DNA from: Agaribacter marinus
Lineage (GTDB): Bacteria > Pseudomonadota > Gammaproteobacteria > Enterobacterales > Alteromonadaceae
Assembly (NCBI RefSeq): GCF_030160655.1
Contig: NZ_BSOT01000005.1
Location: 2,047,788-2,111,787, forward strand
Direction of reading: 5' to 3'
DNA length: 64,000 bases
Shown here: piece after piece, positions 28,201-38,354 of the stretch
Numbering within the stretch: the stretch's first letter is position 1
Layout: the number at the start of each line of letters is the position of its first letter
Translations under genes and position numbers: made by a program
Notes under the pieces: generated by a model
The model's database searches: none
What the model was told of the DNA's origin: nothing
What the model saw: the letters and a program-made list of their open reading frames with translations, nothing else

Positions 28201-29049
28201 TTAACTAGATTTGTTGGGGGTGTAGTTCTCTTTAGGTTTATGTTTATCTATCACTAATGTTTCAGATATTTTATCTTGAATCGCTTGCCGATTTGCATCC
28301 CAATAAATTTGGAAAAATCCAAGTAATCCTGTTGCAATGCCAGCGCCATATCCACCGTACCGGCCAAAGCTCTCCCAAATGTTTAGATCACTGCCATCCA
28401 ATTTGATAACTTTTACACCCAGCAATAACTTTCCAAATGTCTGGCCCTTAAATAAGGTCGTCAAGGCAGTAAAATACACTGCTGCCCAACCAAAACCGAT
28501 GCCCAAATCAGTAGCAATGCCCTTTACCCATGAAATTATACTATAGTCACTCGTCTGCTTATTTATTTCACTTTGTTTATTGTCGTCATGGAGCGTTGGG
28601 TCAGAAGGCTGCGACTCAGTCGATAAAGTACTTTCGCTTGCAGACTCTGGTTTAATTTGATTTTGGGGCGCGTAGCTATCCATCCAATAGAAATCTAGCG
28701 CAGATAAAATCACAATGATGCTAGCGACTATTACTAAAATGCGTTGCCACGTTCTAAATCTATCTTCTCGCCGAAAACGTTTGCTAACGAACAATAACAA
28801 GACAGCAATCAATATTGCTAAAGCATGCCCGCTGACACCTGAGATCGCACTTATGATGACAAGATCAAAACCGATGGCTATTACTCGCCGAGACGGGCTA
28901 GCTAAGGGAGTACCATACAAGCCAGCTGATACACCAAAAGCATAAGGAGTAATGATATCCTTTCTATCTTTTTTGTTTAGACTTGCAGATTGCTGATCTA
29001 CTTCCAAATTATCGGACTGAGGGTTTCTTGGCTTTATAGATTCGGACAC
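28201..29049 (-). CDS. RDD family membrane protein
   Basis: The 282-residue protein carries an RDD domain split around a hydrophilic insert. The first part has SPSRRVIAIGFDLVIISAI and two membrane segments. A Ser/Gln-rich loop spans about residues 135-165. The second part has the hallmark GQTFGKLLLGVKVIKLDGS. RDD proteins are thought to transport small molecules or ions, but most are uncharacterised. It converges on srkA with 28 bases between stops. Confidence 0.85.
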   Translation of the reverse strand: MSESIKPRNPQSDNLEVDQQSASLNKKDRKDIITPYAFGVSAGLYGTPLASPSRRVIAIGFDLVIISAISGVSGHALAILIAVLLLFVSKRFRREDRFRTWQRILVIVASIIVILSALDFYWMDSYAPQNQIKPESASESTLSTESQPSDPTLHDDNKQSEINKQTSDYSIISWVKGIATDLGIGFGWAAVYFTALTTLFKGQTFGKLLLGVKVIKLDGSDLNIWESFGRYGGYGAGIATGLLGFFQIYWDANRQAIQDKISETLVIDKHKPKENYTPNKSS

Positions 29050-29127
29050 AGCGTATTAGTCAATTTAAGGTATTAAAAATTATTTCCTCATAGCATACGA
29101 TAATTGTCAACGCTTTCAGCATATCTC

Positions 29128-29706
29128 CTAGCCATGAAACATTTTGAATAACAGTTGTTGATCAAAGATACTCTCTATCTCAATGTCCGTATTGTGGGCG
29201 TAAGTTTTGACTGCATCCTTAAAATTCGTCGTGATTTCAGCATTAATATCACCCGAAAATATGTTTAAATCGGAGAGTTTCTGTTTCATACGCATAACAA
29301 CTTGGTCGTATACAACATAAGTTTTACTGTTAGCGGAGAAAGTGACCGCACTTTTATAGAGATCAATTTTTTCAGTCCCTAGTTTGGTCACCATATCAGT
29401 TGCCGCCTGAAAAAAAGATTTTTCAGTATTAAGTATGCAATGTTGGTACATATAGTTGCCTAAGGTCTCAACATTTTCCCAAGACGTCAGATCAAAAGTA
29501 TCGATGAGATGTTGATTGTGAGACGTAATAAAGCCGTTTAGCCAACCGGCAAATAGATACTTTTGTTGATTATTCGACTGAATAATAGACACATAAGATT
29601 TACAACCTACATTTCCCACGCCTTTAATGGCAAATTGTCCATTCTTATCTGCACCGATGGCTTGGCAAGACATTAGAACGATTAGCATAGAAATGATTCT
29701 AGTCAT
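29128..29706 (-). CDS. Exported protein of unknown function
   Basis: The 192-residue protein has a signal peptide (SMLIVLMSCQAIGA). The mature part is compact, with Cys35 (VGCKSYVSII) and a second Cys in YMYQHC that may form a disulfide, and an LFAGWLNGFITSHNQ helix. This loosely resembles small HdeA or Rap1a/Tai-like periplasmic proteins, but I would not assign a family. It lies on the minus strand between the RDD gene and the surface-protein gene. Confidence 0.7.
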   Translation of the reverse strand: MTRIISMLIVLMSCQAIGADKNGQFAIKGVGNVGCKSYVSIIQSNNQQKYLFAGWLNGFITSHNQHLIDTFDLTSWENVETLGNYMYQHCILNTEKSFFQAATDMVTKLGTEKIDLYKSAVTFSANSKTYVVYDQVVMRMKQKLSDLNIFSGDINAEITTNFKDAVKTYAHNTDIEIESIFDQQLLFKMFHG

Positions 29707-29767
29707 ATTTCATCCGTGATGAAGAGACGCTTATGGACGGAAAAGTCCATAAGCGCACAGAGTAGCA

Positions 29768-31219
29768 TTAAGCGACAAGTTTACGCCTTGTAATGAAGAA
29801 CACAAGGCCAGCAACGACAAACAAAATTGTAGCAGGACTCGTTACCGATGGTGTCGGTGTAGTACTCGCCAAAATAGCATCCATCGTCATACGCGACGCT
29901 ACACCGGACCAATCAAGAAACAGCGGAAATGCCCTAACTAAGTCAGGATCATCAATATCGAGTAAGCGATCTAAACCAACCAATGAAAATGACGAAACCA
30001 TGCTTGCCAAGGTAGTAAAATCAAATATATCCCCTGGCGCCAATGTGGTCACAAACATGCCGTCAACAAATAAATCAATATCGCCAAAGCCGAACGAAGC
30101 ATCGGGTGTTTCAAGCATAGTAAAGTATGCACCGCCTTCAAGTTCATATGCAAACCCTTCAGCGTAAGGTGGATCAAACCAAAAACCTGGCTCAGGAGAT
30201 TCAAATACAAATTCGCCCGGCGCAGGTACAAATGGCAAAATAGGGTTATCTGGCGTAGAACCAAGTTCTACACCGCCTACACCACCAAATGCGAATAAGA
30301 ATGTAGCCGGTTCGCCTAAACCTGGCGACGCCGCTTGTTGGCCAAGACTATAGACGTCTGCCTGCAATGTGGTCAGTGCAGATAATGCATCCGCCTCAGA
30401 GCCAGCAGATCCATAAAAGATATTAAACGTTCTCGAGTCGCCAGCAGCCAAGTCACCAAACGCGAAATCAAACACTGAACCATGATCTGCAGGCCCATTA
30501 TCAACAAAATCGACATTTACGGTTGAAAAGTCTTGCGCGCCCGCTGCTGAGTTGGGGTTAGCCGAGGCAAAACCATTATCACTGGCATAGCGCACATTCC
30601 CACCCGCTGACTCCAAATTAGCTTCGACACCACTATGAGTAACAAACTCATTAAACTCAGTGGGTGGAATATCCCAGTCCATAACACGACGATACACTAC
30701 ATCATCAATGGTACTTGAAGTATTATTCCGGATGGTGACTGAGCCTTGAAATACGCCTTCAGCAAGCGAAAAGCCATAAGCATGCGTGACCGAAATGTCG
30801 GCATCTGAAAGGTTGACCAAGGACGTGATTGATGTGTCGGTTGAACCAAATGTTCCACCATCAATGCCAAATACACCATCTACGGCAATATTAGCACCGG
30901 CACCAAGCCTTGCAGTACCAACCGTCGCAGCCACGCCCCAGCCCTCGCACAAACAACCGGGTGACGTTGAATCACCAATACCGTTGCGCCAAAGACCAAC
31001 TGGAGAGCCACCAAATTCAGCTAGGAACTCGTCTGAAATTCCGTCAACATCCGAAGGAAACACATTTAAATGCCCTTCATTGTTGACCCCAAGATATGAA
31101 TCGCCATATTGGATAATGGCATTTGAATGAGCATTAAACGGAACTACTATGCTAGATGCAAGTAGAGCCGCAACAGCAAGCCCTTTTCGAGTAAAGTTAA
31201 GTGACGTTAATGTCTTCAT
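29768..31219 (-). CDS. Surface protein with PEP-CTERM-like sorting tail
   Basis: The 483-residue protein has an N-terminal signal sequence (GLAVAALLASSIVVPFNAHS). A beta-rich body with many Gly and Asp follows (GVNNEGHLNVFP, VDGVFGIDGG). The C-terminal tail is a Thr/Pro stretch, a single membrane segment (ATILFVVAGLVFFI) and a basic end TRRKLVA. This has the layout of PEP-CTERM exosortase sorting signals, but the usual Pro-Glu-Pro is replaced by PSVTSPAT, so it is a variant or only a membrane anchor. No exosortase gene is in the window. It may be a biofilm or surface component. Confidence 0.75.
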   Translation of the reverse strand: MKTLTSLNFTRKGLAVAALLASSIVVPFNAHSNAIIQYGDSYLGVNNEGHLNVFPSDVDGISDEFLAEFGGSPVGLWRNGIGDSTSPGCLCEGWGVAATVGTARLGAGANIAVDGVFGIDGGTFGSTDTSITSLVNLSDADISVTHAYGFSLAEGVFQGSVTIRNNTSSTIDDVVYRRVMDWDIPPTEFNEFVTHSGVEANLESAGGNVRYASDNGFASANPNSAAGAQDFSTVNVDFVDNGPADHGSVFDFAFGDLAAGDSRTFNIFYGSAGSEADALSALTTLQADVYSLGQQAASPGLGEPATFLFAFGGVGGVELGSTPDNPILPFVPAPGEFVFESPEPGFWFDPPYAEGFAYELEGGAYFTMLETPDASFGFGDIDLFVDGMFVTTLAPGDIFDFTTLASMVSSFSLVGLDRLLDIDDPDLVRAFPLFLDWSGVASRMTMDAILASTTPTPSVTSPATILFVVAGLVFFITRRKLVA

Positions 31220-31741
31220 TATGTTTTCCTTGTTGAACGACTAATTTAACTACATTTACTACATAGACTACTTTATAAACTACATTTGATTAACAAATAA
31301 GCAAAAAATAAGCCATAGAATTTTGTTAATAATTTCATTAACTTAAGTTTTCAATCAGTTGCAATTGTGTTTAGTTGTAAATTTTACTGACACAAAAATT
31401 CATTAATGTGCTGAAACCGACAACCAACACCATTGAAAATAAATGAAGTAAAATCAGGAAATTATCTATTAGGAAAAAGACATCAATGCCCTATTTAACG
31501 TGTTAATGGGAACTATTTTCATATTGAATCGGTCAAGTACTAGGATAAGTTGTAAATTGAATTGACATTACGCACTAACTATTGAGTATTTCGTGCGATG
31601 ACACTTGTACTTGGCATTCGTCATTAATAGGATACAATTGTCAGTGATAATACGGCAAAGACAACGCACACTATTTATTGTGTTAGTTGCCCATAAGATA
31701 GCTAGCACTAAAACTATATGGTTTTTAAATTAGGACTTTAC
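31220..31741. other. Non-coding spacer before dsbA
   Basis: About 520 AT-rich bases separate the divergent surface-protein and dsbA genes. I see no convincing reading frame, RNA gene or strong palindrome. It must hold the promoters of both genes. AGGA near 31731-31734 fits as the dsbA ribosome site. Confidence 0.6.
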
Positions 31742-32371
31742 ATGAAAAAATTTTTACTCGGCCTTAGCATTGCCCTTCTTTTTCCACTTCAAGCATTGGC
31801 GCAAGTGACCCTATGGCAAGAAGGCACTCACTATACAGTCATAAGTGACAAAGCCAGCGCTAAACCCGTAGTGCAAGAATACTTTTCTTTTTGGTGCCCT
31901 GCGTGCTTTAGATTTGAACCGTTAATGCAAGAAGTAAAGTCGAAGCTCGATGACGGCGTAAAATTCGATAAAATTCATGTGAATTTCATGCGTTTTACAT
32001 CACCTGAAATCCAGGACGCAGCCACAAGAGCAATGATGATTGGGCGTCAACTTAAACTAGACAATAAGCTAAATGATGCAATTTTCAGTTTGATTCACGT
32101 GCAAGGTAAAGGACAAGAAATTAAAAGTATCGACGACTTTAAAGCTGCATTTGTTGCCAATGGCGTTGATAGTGAAGAGTTTGACAAACTAGCTTCCAGT
32201 TTTGGTGTCACCAGTCTTGTAAACAGAAATAACAAGCAAATCCAAAAAAATAGAGAAAACATCAGCGGCGTACCAAACGTAATCGTTAACGGTAAATACC
32301 AAATTAAAGGCGGTGTTAAATCTGCAGAAGAATATGTTCAATTAGTGAATTGGTTAGCAAAACAAAAATAA
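31742..32371 (+). CDS. dsbA: Thiol:disulfide interchange protein DsbA
   Basis: DsbA introduces disulfide bonds into exported proteins in the periplasm. The 209-residue precursor has a signal peptide cut after LQALA. The thioredoxin-fold active site is CPAC at residues 52-55 (E. coli has CPHC), and the cis-Pro loop is SGVPNVIVNG. The Ala in the CXXC is a minor change that may alter redox potential. I chose the ATG at 31742 because it follows AGGA and begins a proper signal peptide; an in-frame ATG 24 bases upstream spoils it. A hairpin follows the gene. Confidence 0.93.
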   Translation: MKKFLLGLSIALLFPLQALAQVTLWQEGTHYTVISDKASAKPVVQEYFSFWCPACFRFEPLMQEVKSKLDDGVKFDKIHVNFMRFTSPEIQDAATRAMMIGRQLKLDNKLNDAIFSLIHVQGKGQEIKSIDDFKAAFVANGVDSEEFDKLASSFGVTSLVNRNNKQIQKNRENISGVPNVIVNGKYQIKGGVKSAEEYVQLVNWLAKQK

Positions 32372-32391
32372 CCAATACTTAATACTAGTAG

Positions 32392-32428
32392 CATAAAATC
32401 ATCAACAGGTATTATTGATGATTTTATG
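32392..32428. terminator. AT-rich hairpin after dsbA
   Basis: CATAAAATCATCAA (32392-32405) and TTGATGATTTTATG (32415-32428) form a perfect 14-base inverted repeat with a 9-base loop. It lies between dsbA and the convergent SulP gene. The stem is AT-rich and the T content modest, so termination is likely but not certain. Confidence 0.6.
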
Positions 32429-32520
32429 TTAACCCGTCCATACTAGTTTATGAATGAATAGAGCGCCTGTCGCTAAATCGTCAGACGCCTTACCCTTCAA
32501 ATCATTCAAATAAAACAGAA

Positions 32521-34086
32521 CTACCCTAATTTATCTGACACAATTCGATAACGCGGGTCTTCATTTACATTTATCTCTACATAGTCACTGGCTTTCTTAA
32601 GCAAAGTTTGACACTCAGAGCTAATATGTCGAATGTGCAGTGTTTTACCTTGAGCTTTGTATTTGTCTGCTAGTCCATCTAAGGCATCTATGCCAGATGA
32701 GTCCCAGATGCGCGATTCTTTGAAGTCAATGACCACATCTTTCGGATCATTTTGTGGGTCAAATATGTCTTTAAAGTAACTCACTGAACCAAAAAACAGT
32801 GGTCCATCCAAGTCATACACTTTCCAACCATCTTCATCAGTATGGGTTTTCGCTACAATATGCGTTGCATGCTTCCACGCAAAGACTAAGGCCGATACGA
32901 TAACACCAACGACTACCGCTATGGCTAAATCAGCAATGACCGTTATGCCTGTGACAAGGAACAACACAAACGCGTCCTCTTTGTTTACGCCTCGAATAAT
33001 GCGAAAACTCGCCCATTCGAAAGTACCAATTACGACAACGAACATTACGCCAACAAGTGCCGCTAGCGGAATCATTTCAATTAATGGCGCAGCGAACAGA
33101 ATAAAGCCTAATAGCACTAATGCCGCTGAAATACCGGATAAACGGCCGCGACCTCCACTGTTAATATTAATCATACTTTGACCAATCATGGCACAACCAC
33201 CCATCCCGCCAAAGAAGCCATTGACAGTATTGGCAACGCCCTGACCCACACACTCTTTGTTGCCGCGACCACGAGTATCAGTCATCTCATCAATGAGCGT
33301 TAGCGTAAGGAGTGACTCAATCAAGCCAACTAAGGCTAAAATAATTGCAGTAGGTAAAATGATATAAAGGGTGTCTAAATTAAAAGGTACCATTGGTATC
33401 GAAAAGCTGGGCAGTTCGCCAGCCAAGGTTACCGTCGCTTTTTCATTTTCAGGCACCATGTCACGCACAAAATCAATTACCGTGCGAGCTTCTAGATCTA
33501 AACCATGAACGAGTAAGGTCACAGAAATAATAGCGACCAACGACGCAGGCACTGCTTTCGTTAATTTTGGCAACAAATAAATAATTGCCATTGTTAAGCC
33601 AACTAAGCCAAGCATCCAATACAACATTGAACCGCTCATCCATGTTAAATCACCAAGCGCATTGGTGACTTTAAATTGCCCTAGCTGCGCTAGAAAAATA
33701 ACGATTGCTAAACCATTCACAAAACCCAACATGACTGGGTATGGCACTAAACGTATGAATTTTCCGAGCTTAAAAACGCCTGCCAATATCTGTAATATTC
33801 CAGCCAATACCACCGCAGCAAATAAATATTGCACACCATGCTGTGCGACTAATGCAACCATTACAACAGCCATCGCACCCGTTGCACCTGAGATCATGCC
33901 CGGACGACCACCAATAGCTGAGGTAATCAACCCCATCATGAAAGCGGCGTAAAGTCCGATCATTGGCTCTACACCAGCAACGAAGGCAAAAGCGACTGCT
34001 TCCGGCACAAGTGCAAGTGCAACGGTAATCCCCGACAATAAGTCATTTTTGACATTGCCTTGAGTACCATTAAAATTATTAAACAT
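32521..34086 (-). CDS. SulP family anion transporter
   Basis: The 521-residue inner-membrane protein has the SulP layout. The N-terminal signature is [20 protein letters not shown], followed by many membrane segments, and a cytoplasmic STAS domain occupies about residues 420-515 ([20 protein letters not shown]). SulP carriers move sulfate, bicarbonate or other anions with sodium or protons. It heads a minus-strand set of oxyanion carrier genes, with chrA 73 bases upstream. Chromate and sulfate share carriers, so the link to chrA may be functional. The substrate cannot be told from sequence. Confidence 0.92.
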   Translation of the reverse strand: MFNNFNGTQGNVKNDLLSGITVALALVPEAVAFAFVAGVEPMIGLYAAFMMGLITSAIGGRPGMISGATGAMAVVMVALVAQHGVQYLFAAVVLAGILQILAGVFKLGKFIRLVPYPVMLGFVNGLAIVIFLAQLGQFKVTNALGDLTWMSGSMLYWMLGLVGLTMAIIYLLPKLTKAVPASLVAIISVTLLVHGLDLEARTVIDFVRDMVPENEKATVTLAGELPSFSIPMVPFNLDTLYIILPTAIILALVGLIESLLTLTLIDEMTDTRGRGNKECVGQGVANTVNGFFGGMGGCAMIGQSMININSGGRGRLSGISAALVLLGFILFAAPLIEMIPLAALVGVMFVVVIGTFEWASFRIIRGVNKEDAFVLFLVTGITVIADLAIAVVVGVIVSALVFAWKHATHIVAKTHTDEDGWKVYDLDGPLFFGSVSYFKDIFDPQNDPKDVVIDFKESRIWDSSGIDALDGLADKYKAQGKTLHIRHISSECQTLLKKASDYVEINVNEDPRYRIVSDKLG

Positions 34087-34159
34087 ACTAAAATAGCTCT
34101 AAAACATACGAGGGGCGCGAGTCTATCAAAAAATAATCAACATTTCCTACAATAGATTG

Positions 34160-35374
34160 TTAATTGGGATACAACGCCTTAGCGCCAAAGGCGAAAAACA
34201 AACTCAATACAACAACGATTAACGGAGACAGAGAAAAGCGTTTGAGCAATACAAACGCCAGTGCAACAAATATGAGATCAGCTATGTGACCAATAGAAGC
34301 CAACAATAGTGGATTTATGAAAGCAGCAGCAAGTACACCAACAACCGCCGCATTTATGCCTGCCACTGCATTTGCAATTAAAGTAAAACGCTGCATTTTA
34401 TACCAGTACGGGAGTACACCGACCATTAATAGAAAACCCGGTAAAAATATTGCCACAGTCGCTAATAACACTACTGCAGTTGGAGGTAGACTAGATGATA
34501 TGTTTGCACCCAAATAGGCAGCAAATGAAAATAAAGGTCCAGGCAAGCTTTGAGAAGCGCCATAACCAGCCAGAAACGTTTGCTCGCTTAACCAAGCGTT
34601 ATTTACAGTAAGATCTTCGAGTAACGGCAATACGACATGACCTCCACCAAAAACTAAGGCACCCGCTTGATAAAATCCACCTGCAATTTGTGCGCTATTT
34701 TCTCCATAAGGCGCCACAAAAACAGCCATAAGCAATAAAACAAAAAATAAGATTAAACAAGCACGCGCTATGTGCTTGTTTACCTGAAGCGCTGTATTTA
34801 ACGCCAGTGCATTGGTCCTATCTGCGCTGCTAGCAGTGAAAAAATAACCACCAATCACCGCCGCTACCAGCAATACAATCAACTGCAATCCGATAATTGG
34901 AAAGGCAATTAAGACAACAGCACTGACAACCGCTAATGACTTTAGTAGCAGCGTAGAACAAAGTTTCGCCCACATCCCCCAAACGGCGTCAGCAACAATG
35001 ATACAGGCAGCGAGCTTTAAACCATGAATCAGCATAGTTTGCACTTCGATAGAAACAAATTCGATGATGTAAGCGAAACCAAGTAATAAGCACACTGAGG
35101 GCGCAGTAAATGCGATAAAAGCCGCAAATGCGCCAGCAAATCCAGCTTGTGAATACCCCAAGGCAAAACCAACTTGACTACTTGCTGGGCCAGGTAAAAA
35201 TTGGCATAAACTCACTAACTCTGCATATTGCCTGTCACTTAGCCATTGACGCTTTTCAATTAAACTTTGTCTAAAATACCCCAGATGGGCAACTGGACCA
35301 CCAAAAGATGTGCAACCTAAGACCAAAAAGCGCCAAAATACATCTATTACATTGTTAATTGTGTTCATATTCAC
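34160..35374 (-). CDS. chrA: Chromate transporter ChrA
   Basis: The 404-residue protein contains two homologous CHR domains, the long form of ChrA that exports chromate. The first half has TSFGGPVAHLGYFR and FLPGPASSQVGFALGYSQAG. The second has LVFGGGHVVLPLLEDL and SLPGPLFSFAAYLGA. These paired GGP/GGH and PGP motifs are the family hallmarks. It is encoded between the SulP and arsenic genes, all on the minus strand, so the block may be a toxic-oxyanion resistance island. No chrB regulator is seen. Confidence 0.93.
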   Translation of the reverse strand: MNMNTINNVIDVFWRFLVLGCTSFGGPVAHLGYFRQSLIEKRQWLSDRQYAELVSLCQFLPGPASSQVGFALGYSQAGFAGAFAAFIAFTAPSVCLLLGFAYIIEFVSIEVQTMLIHGLKLAACIIVADAVWGMWAKLCSTLLLKSLAVVSAVVLIAFPIIGLQLIVLLVAAVIGGYFFTASSADRTNALALNTALQVNKHIARACLILFFVLLLMAVFVAPYGENSAQIAGGFYQAGALVFGGGHVVLPLLEDLTVNNAWLSEQTFLAGYGASQSLPGPLFSFAAYLGANISSSLPPTAVVLLATVAIFLPGFLLMVGVLPYWYKMQRFTLIANAVAGINAAVVGVLAAAFINPLLLASIGHIADLIFVALAFVLLKRFSLSPLIVVVLSLFFAFGAKALYPN

Positions 35375-35425
35375 TAAAACCCCTTGCAGGTAGTGACAAG
35401 TAACTTGTCGCTCGTTGATTCAGTG

Positions 35426-36448
35426 CTAAGCAGAAAACCAATGCCGTGTTTTGTTTACGAACCATACTAAAGATAACATCACCGGCACTTCGACTAACAC
35501 ACCAACTACCGTAGCTAGCGCGGCACCAGAATGAAAGCCAAACAGTGAAATAGCGACCGCCACCGCGAGTTCGAAAAAGTTTGACGTGCCAATCATACAA
35601 GCTGGTGCAGCAATATTATGTGGTAACTTCATGTACTTTGCCGCCCAGTAAGCAATGACAAAAATACCATATGTTTGAAGTAATAAGGGAATCGCAATCA
35701 ATACAATGGCTTCAGGCTCAGAGAGTATCTTTTCTGATTGAAAACCAAACAACAAGATAACCGTACCAAGTAACCCAATAATCGACCAAGGCTTAATTTT
35801 ATTAAGGGTGTGAGTTAGTTGCGTTAAACCGGTATTTTTTTCAAACCAATGCCGAGATACAACCCCAGCAATAAGCGGAACGAGCACATACAACACGACT
35901 GAAAGAATCAGTGTATCCCAAGGTACAGTAATGTCGGTGATGCCCAGCAACAGCCCCGCAATAGGCGCGAATGCAAAAATCATGATTACGTCATTGATGG
36001 AGACCTGCACCAAAGTGTAATTAGCATCCCCTTTAGTTAGCTGACTCCATACAAAGACCATAGCAGTGCAAGGTGCAACGCCAAGCAAAATCATACCGGC
36101 AATGTATTCATTCGCAGTTTGAGGATCTACCCAATCGGCAAATATCCCCTTAAAAAACAACCAACCTAAAAAGGCCATGGTGAAAGGTTTAATAAGCCAA
36201 TTGACAACAAGCGTGAGCAAAAGGCCTTTAGGGTTTTTGCCTACTTGCTTGATTGAAGAAAAATCAATTTGTAACATCATTGGGTAAATCATTACCCAAA
36301 TAAGTACAGCAATCACTAGGTTAACATGCGCATATTCTACGCTAGCCACAAATTGGAAAACACTCGGTACAATGCTGCCCGCGGCAATACCTAAAACAAT
36401 CGCCAAGCCAACCCACAATGATAAATAACGTTCGAATAGCCCCATCAT
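35426..36448 (-). CDS. acr3: Arsenite efflux permease ACR3
   Basis: Acr3 exports arsenite, and sometimes antimonite, across the inner membrane using the proton gradient. The 340-residue protein has ten membrane segments. Its conserved catalytic Cys is Cys127, in [13 protein letters not shown]. It is the last gene of a tight ars operon: 3 bases separate it from arsH, and arsH and arsC are 2 bases apart. It receives the arsenite made by ArsC. Confidence 0.95.
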   Translation of the reverse strand: MMGLFERYLSLWVGLAIVLGIAAGSIVPSVFQFVASVEYAHVNLVIAVLIWVMIYPMMLQIDFSSIKQVGKNPKGLLLTLVVNWLIKPFTMAFLGWLFFKGIFADWVDPQTANEYIAGMILLGVAPCTAMVFVWSQLTKGDANYTLVQVSINDVIMIFAFAPIAGLLLGITDITVPWDTLILSVVLYVLVPLIAGVVSRHWFEKNTGLTQLTHTLNKIKPWSIIGLLGTVILLFGFQSEKILSEPEAIVLIAIPLLLQTYGIFVIAYWAAKYMKLPHNIAAPACMIGTSNFFELAVAVAISLFGFHSGAALATVVGVLVEVPVMLSLVWFVNKTRHWFSA

Positions 36449-36451
36449 TCT

Positions 36452-37213
36452 TTACTCTGTCGATTCATTCACACGCTTACTTAATTCCGCCGCAGACTCC
36501 ACTCTCTCTGAGTATCTGTCAACAAAATGCGATTTGTTGTCCCGTAAGAGCAACGTAAACTTCATCAGCTCTTCCATTACATCAACAATACGGTTGTAAT
36601 ATGGCGATGGCTTCATTCGGCCATTGTCTTCAAATTCCAAAAAGGCTTTTGCTACCGAAGACTGATTAGGAATAGTCACCATCCGCATCCAGCGCCCTAA
36701 AATACGCATTTGATTGACGGCATTAAAAGACTGCGAGCCACCACACACCTGCATTACCGCCAAGGTTTTTCCTTGTGTCGGACGCACGCCGCCAAGACTA
36801 AGCGGTACCCAATCAATCTGGCTTTTTAAAATACCCGTCATTGCACCATGACGCTCTGGCGAACACCAAACCTGCCCTTCAGACCACAGCATCAGCTCAC
36901 GCAACTCCTGCACTTTTGGGTGGGAGCTATCTTCACCATCAGGCAGTGGCAAACCTTTCGGGTTAAAGATTTGTACTTCCGCGCCAAAATCCGTTAGTAA
37001 TCTTGCACACTCTTCAATCACTAAGCGACTATATGAGCGTTCTCTGAGTGAGCCGTATAAGAGTAAAATACGAGGTTTATGCTTACTGAAGCTCTTGCTA
37101 AAATTTTCTGTGTTTGGCGTAGGTAATTCGGAAAAATTTACGTTAAGTAGGTCGGTACTTGGCAAATCGCGACGATGTAAATCATCGCTTATCGAATCTT
37201 TGTTTCCAGACAT
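36452..37213 (-). CDS. arsH: NADPH-dependent FMN reductase ArsH
   Basis: ArsH is a flavodoxin-like enzyme that oxidises toxic trivalent organoarsenicals. The 253-residue protein has the FMN phosphate loop [14 protein letters not shown] near residue 52 and [18 protein letters not shown], the ArsH version of the flavin-binding site. An extra N-terminal arm typical of ArsH precedes them. Its presence with Acr3 and ArsC suggests resistance to methylated arsenicals as well as inorganic arsenic. No arsM methyltransferase is in the operon. Confidence 0.95.
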   Translation of the reverse strand: MSGNKDSISDDLHRRDLPSTDLLNVNFSELPTPNTENFSKSFSKHKPRILLLYGSLRERSYSRLVIEECARLLTDFGAEVQIFNPKGLPLPDGEDSSHPKVQELRELMLWSEGQVWCSPERHGAMTGILKSQIDWVPLSLGGVRPTQGKTLAVMQVCGGSQSFNAVNQMRILGRWMRMVTIPNQSSVAKAFLEFEDNGRMKPSPYYNRIVDVMEELMKFTLLLRDNKSHFVDRYSERVESAAELSKRVNESTE

Positions 37214-37215
37214 AC

Positions 37216-37683
37216 TTATTCGCGCCCTTCTATTTCAGATTTGATTTGCAGGGCATTTAGCCCTTTATTTTTTAAATCAATGAGTAAGGTAACTCGTGCT
37301 TCAATTGTGCGAATACAAGTATTAAACGCTTCAGCAATTTCCATTGATGTCCCGCTTACCTTTGATGGATCGGCAAGCCCCCAATGCATTTGGTTGGTAT
37401 TAGAAAAATATACTGGACAAGTTTCGTTTGCGGCAGAATCACATACCGTAATGACTAAATCGGGAGAGAAACTTTCAAACTCATCCCAAGATTGACTCTT
37501 AAGGCCCTTAGTACTATATGCATTTGCATCTAAATACTCGATAGACAGAGGATGTACTTGGCCGACCGGCTGGCTACCAGCACTTTTTGCTGAAATTTGA
37601 TGATCAGCCCCAAGTTGATTAGTAATCGCTTCTGACAAAATACTGCGACATCGATTGTGCGTACAAATATATAAAATTTTCAT
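37216..37683 (-). CDS. arsC: Arsenate reductase, low-molecular-weight phosphatase type
   Basis: ArsC reduces arsenate to arsenite for export by Acr3. The 155-residue protein begins [16 protein letters not shown], with the phosphatase loop C-x5-R at Cys7-Arg13, which marks the LMW-PTP-derived class. Later Cys residues include [14 protein letters not shown], used for the disulfide cascade. I chose the ATG at 37683 because the catalytic loop must lie near the N terminus; an in-frame upstream start would add a basic 23-residue extension not seen in the family. Confidence 0.92.
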   Translation of the reverse strand: MKILYICTHNRCRSILSEAITNQLGADHQISAKSAGSQPVGQVHPLSIEYLDANAYSTKGLKSQSWDEFESFSPDLVITVCDSAANETCPVYFSNTNQMHWGLADPSKVSGTSMEIAEAFNTCIRTIEARVTLLIDLKNKGLNALQIKSEIEGRE

Positions 37684-37808
37684 GATTAAACGTCTCTGGT
37701 ATTTGCGCTTGTTTATCCGTAAAGGACTAATCTTGTTTAGTTTAAAGCGCAAGTGTTACAACTGTTGCATCCACTTATTGGCGATTTAGTTAGATGTTCC
37801 ATTCTTAA

Positions 37809-38189
37809 CTAGACATCGCAACACGCTCGTTGAAGAGATAAGTTAAGCCGGGTAAGGGATTGTTCAATGTACTTCGTATTGTTCTCGTATGCCGAGCGAA
37901 TTGTCTGACATGCCCAAGCAGGTAACGCAGGATGTAAGCGATAAAAAACCCACTTTCCACGCCGATAGTCTTTTACAATTTCATATTTACGTAAAAACGA
38001 CAAATTACGAGATAATTTAGGTTGATCAATATCTAGTGCATGTTGAAGATCGCACACGCACGCCTCTTGGACAGCACTAATTAGCATCAACACTTTTAAA
38101 CGATTGTCGTCAGACAAACACTTAAAAAATGTTACTGGCGAGCACAAGTCAGTATGTTTCGCCATCGGCCCACTTTGCGCATTCTGCAA
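37809..38189 (-). CDS. arsR: ArsR-family arsenic repressor
   Basis: The 126-residue winged-helix repressor carries the metalloid motif EACVCDLQHAL near residues 42-52, a variant of ELCVCDL whose Cys pair binds As(III). The recognition helix is QPKLSRNLSFLRKYEIV. Two extra Cys lie at the C terminus (RACCDV), possibly a further ligand site. The start is taken as TTG at 38189, six bases after a GGAG; an ATG at 38165 is an alternative. It lies 125 bases upstream of arsC on the same strand. Confidence 0.9.
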   Translation of the reverse strand: MQNAQSGPMAKHTDLCSPVTFFKCLSDDNRLKVLMLISAVQEACVCDLQHALDIDQPKLSRNLSFLRKYEIVKDYRRGKWVFYRLHPALPAWACQTIRSAYENNTKYIEQSLTRLNLSLQRACCDV

Positions 38190-38221
38190 ACGCTACTCCA
38201 TTCATTAAACATACATAATAC

Positions 38222-38266
38222 AAAACATATACATGTGAAAATACACATATGTGAATATTTACATAT
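38222..38266. promoter_or_regulatory. Candidate ArsR operator region
   Basis: The AT-rich region upstream of arsR contains the perfect palindrome CACATATGTG (38244-38253), with related ACATATACATG before it and ACATATAT after it. AT-rich dyads close to the promoter are usual ArsR binding sites. Assignment is by position and symmetry only. Confidence 0.4.
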
Positions 38267-38354
38267 ATTAACCCAGCATTCAATGTAAATTATGTATATG
38301 ACATCCAGTTAAGGCTTGTTTAGCTATCTCAACCTTGCCGCCCGCTATGCTAGC

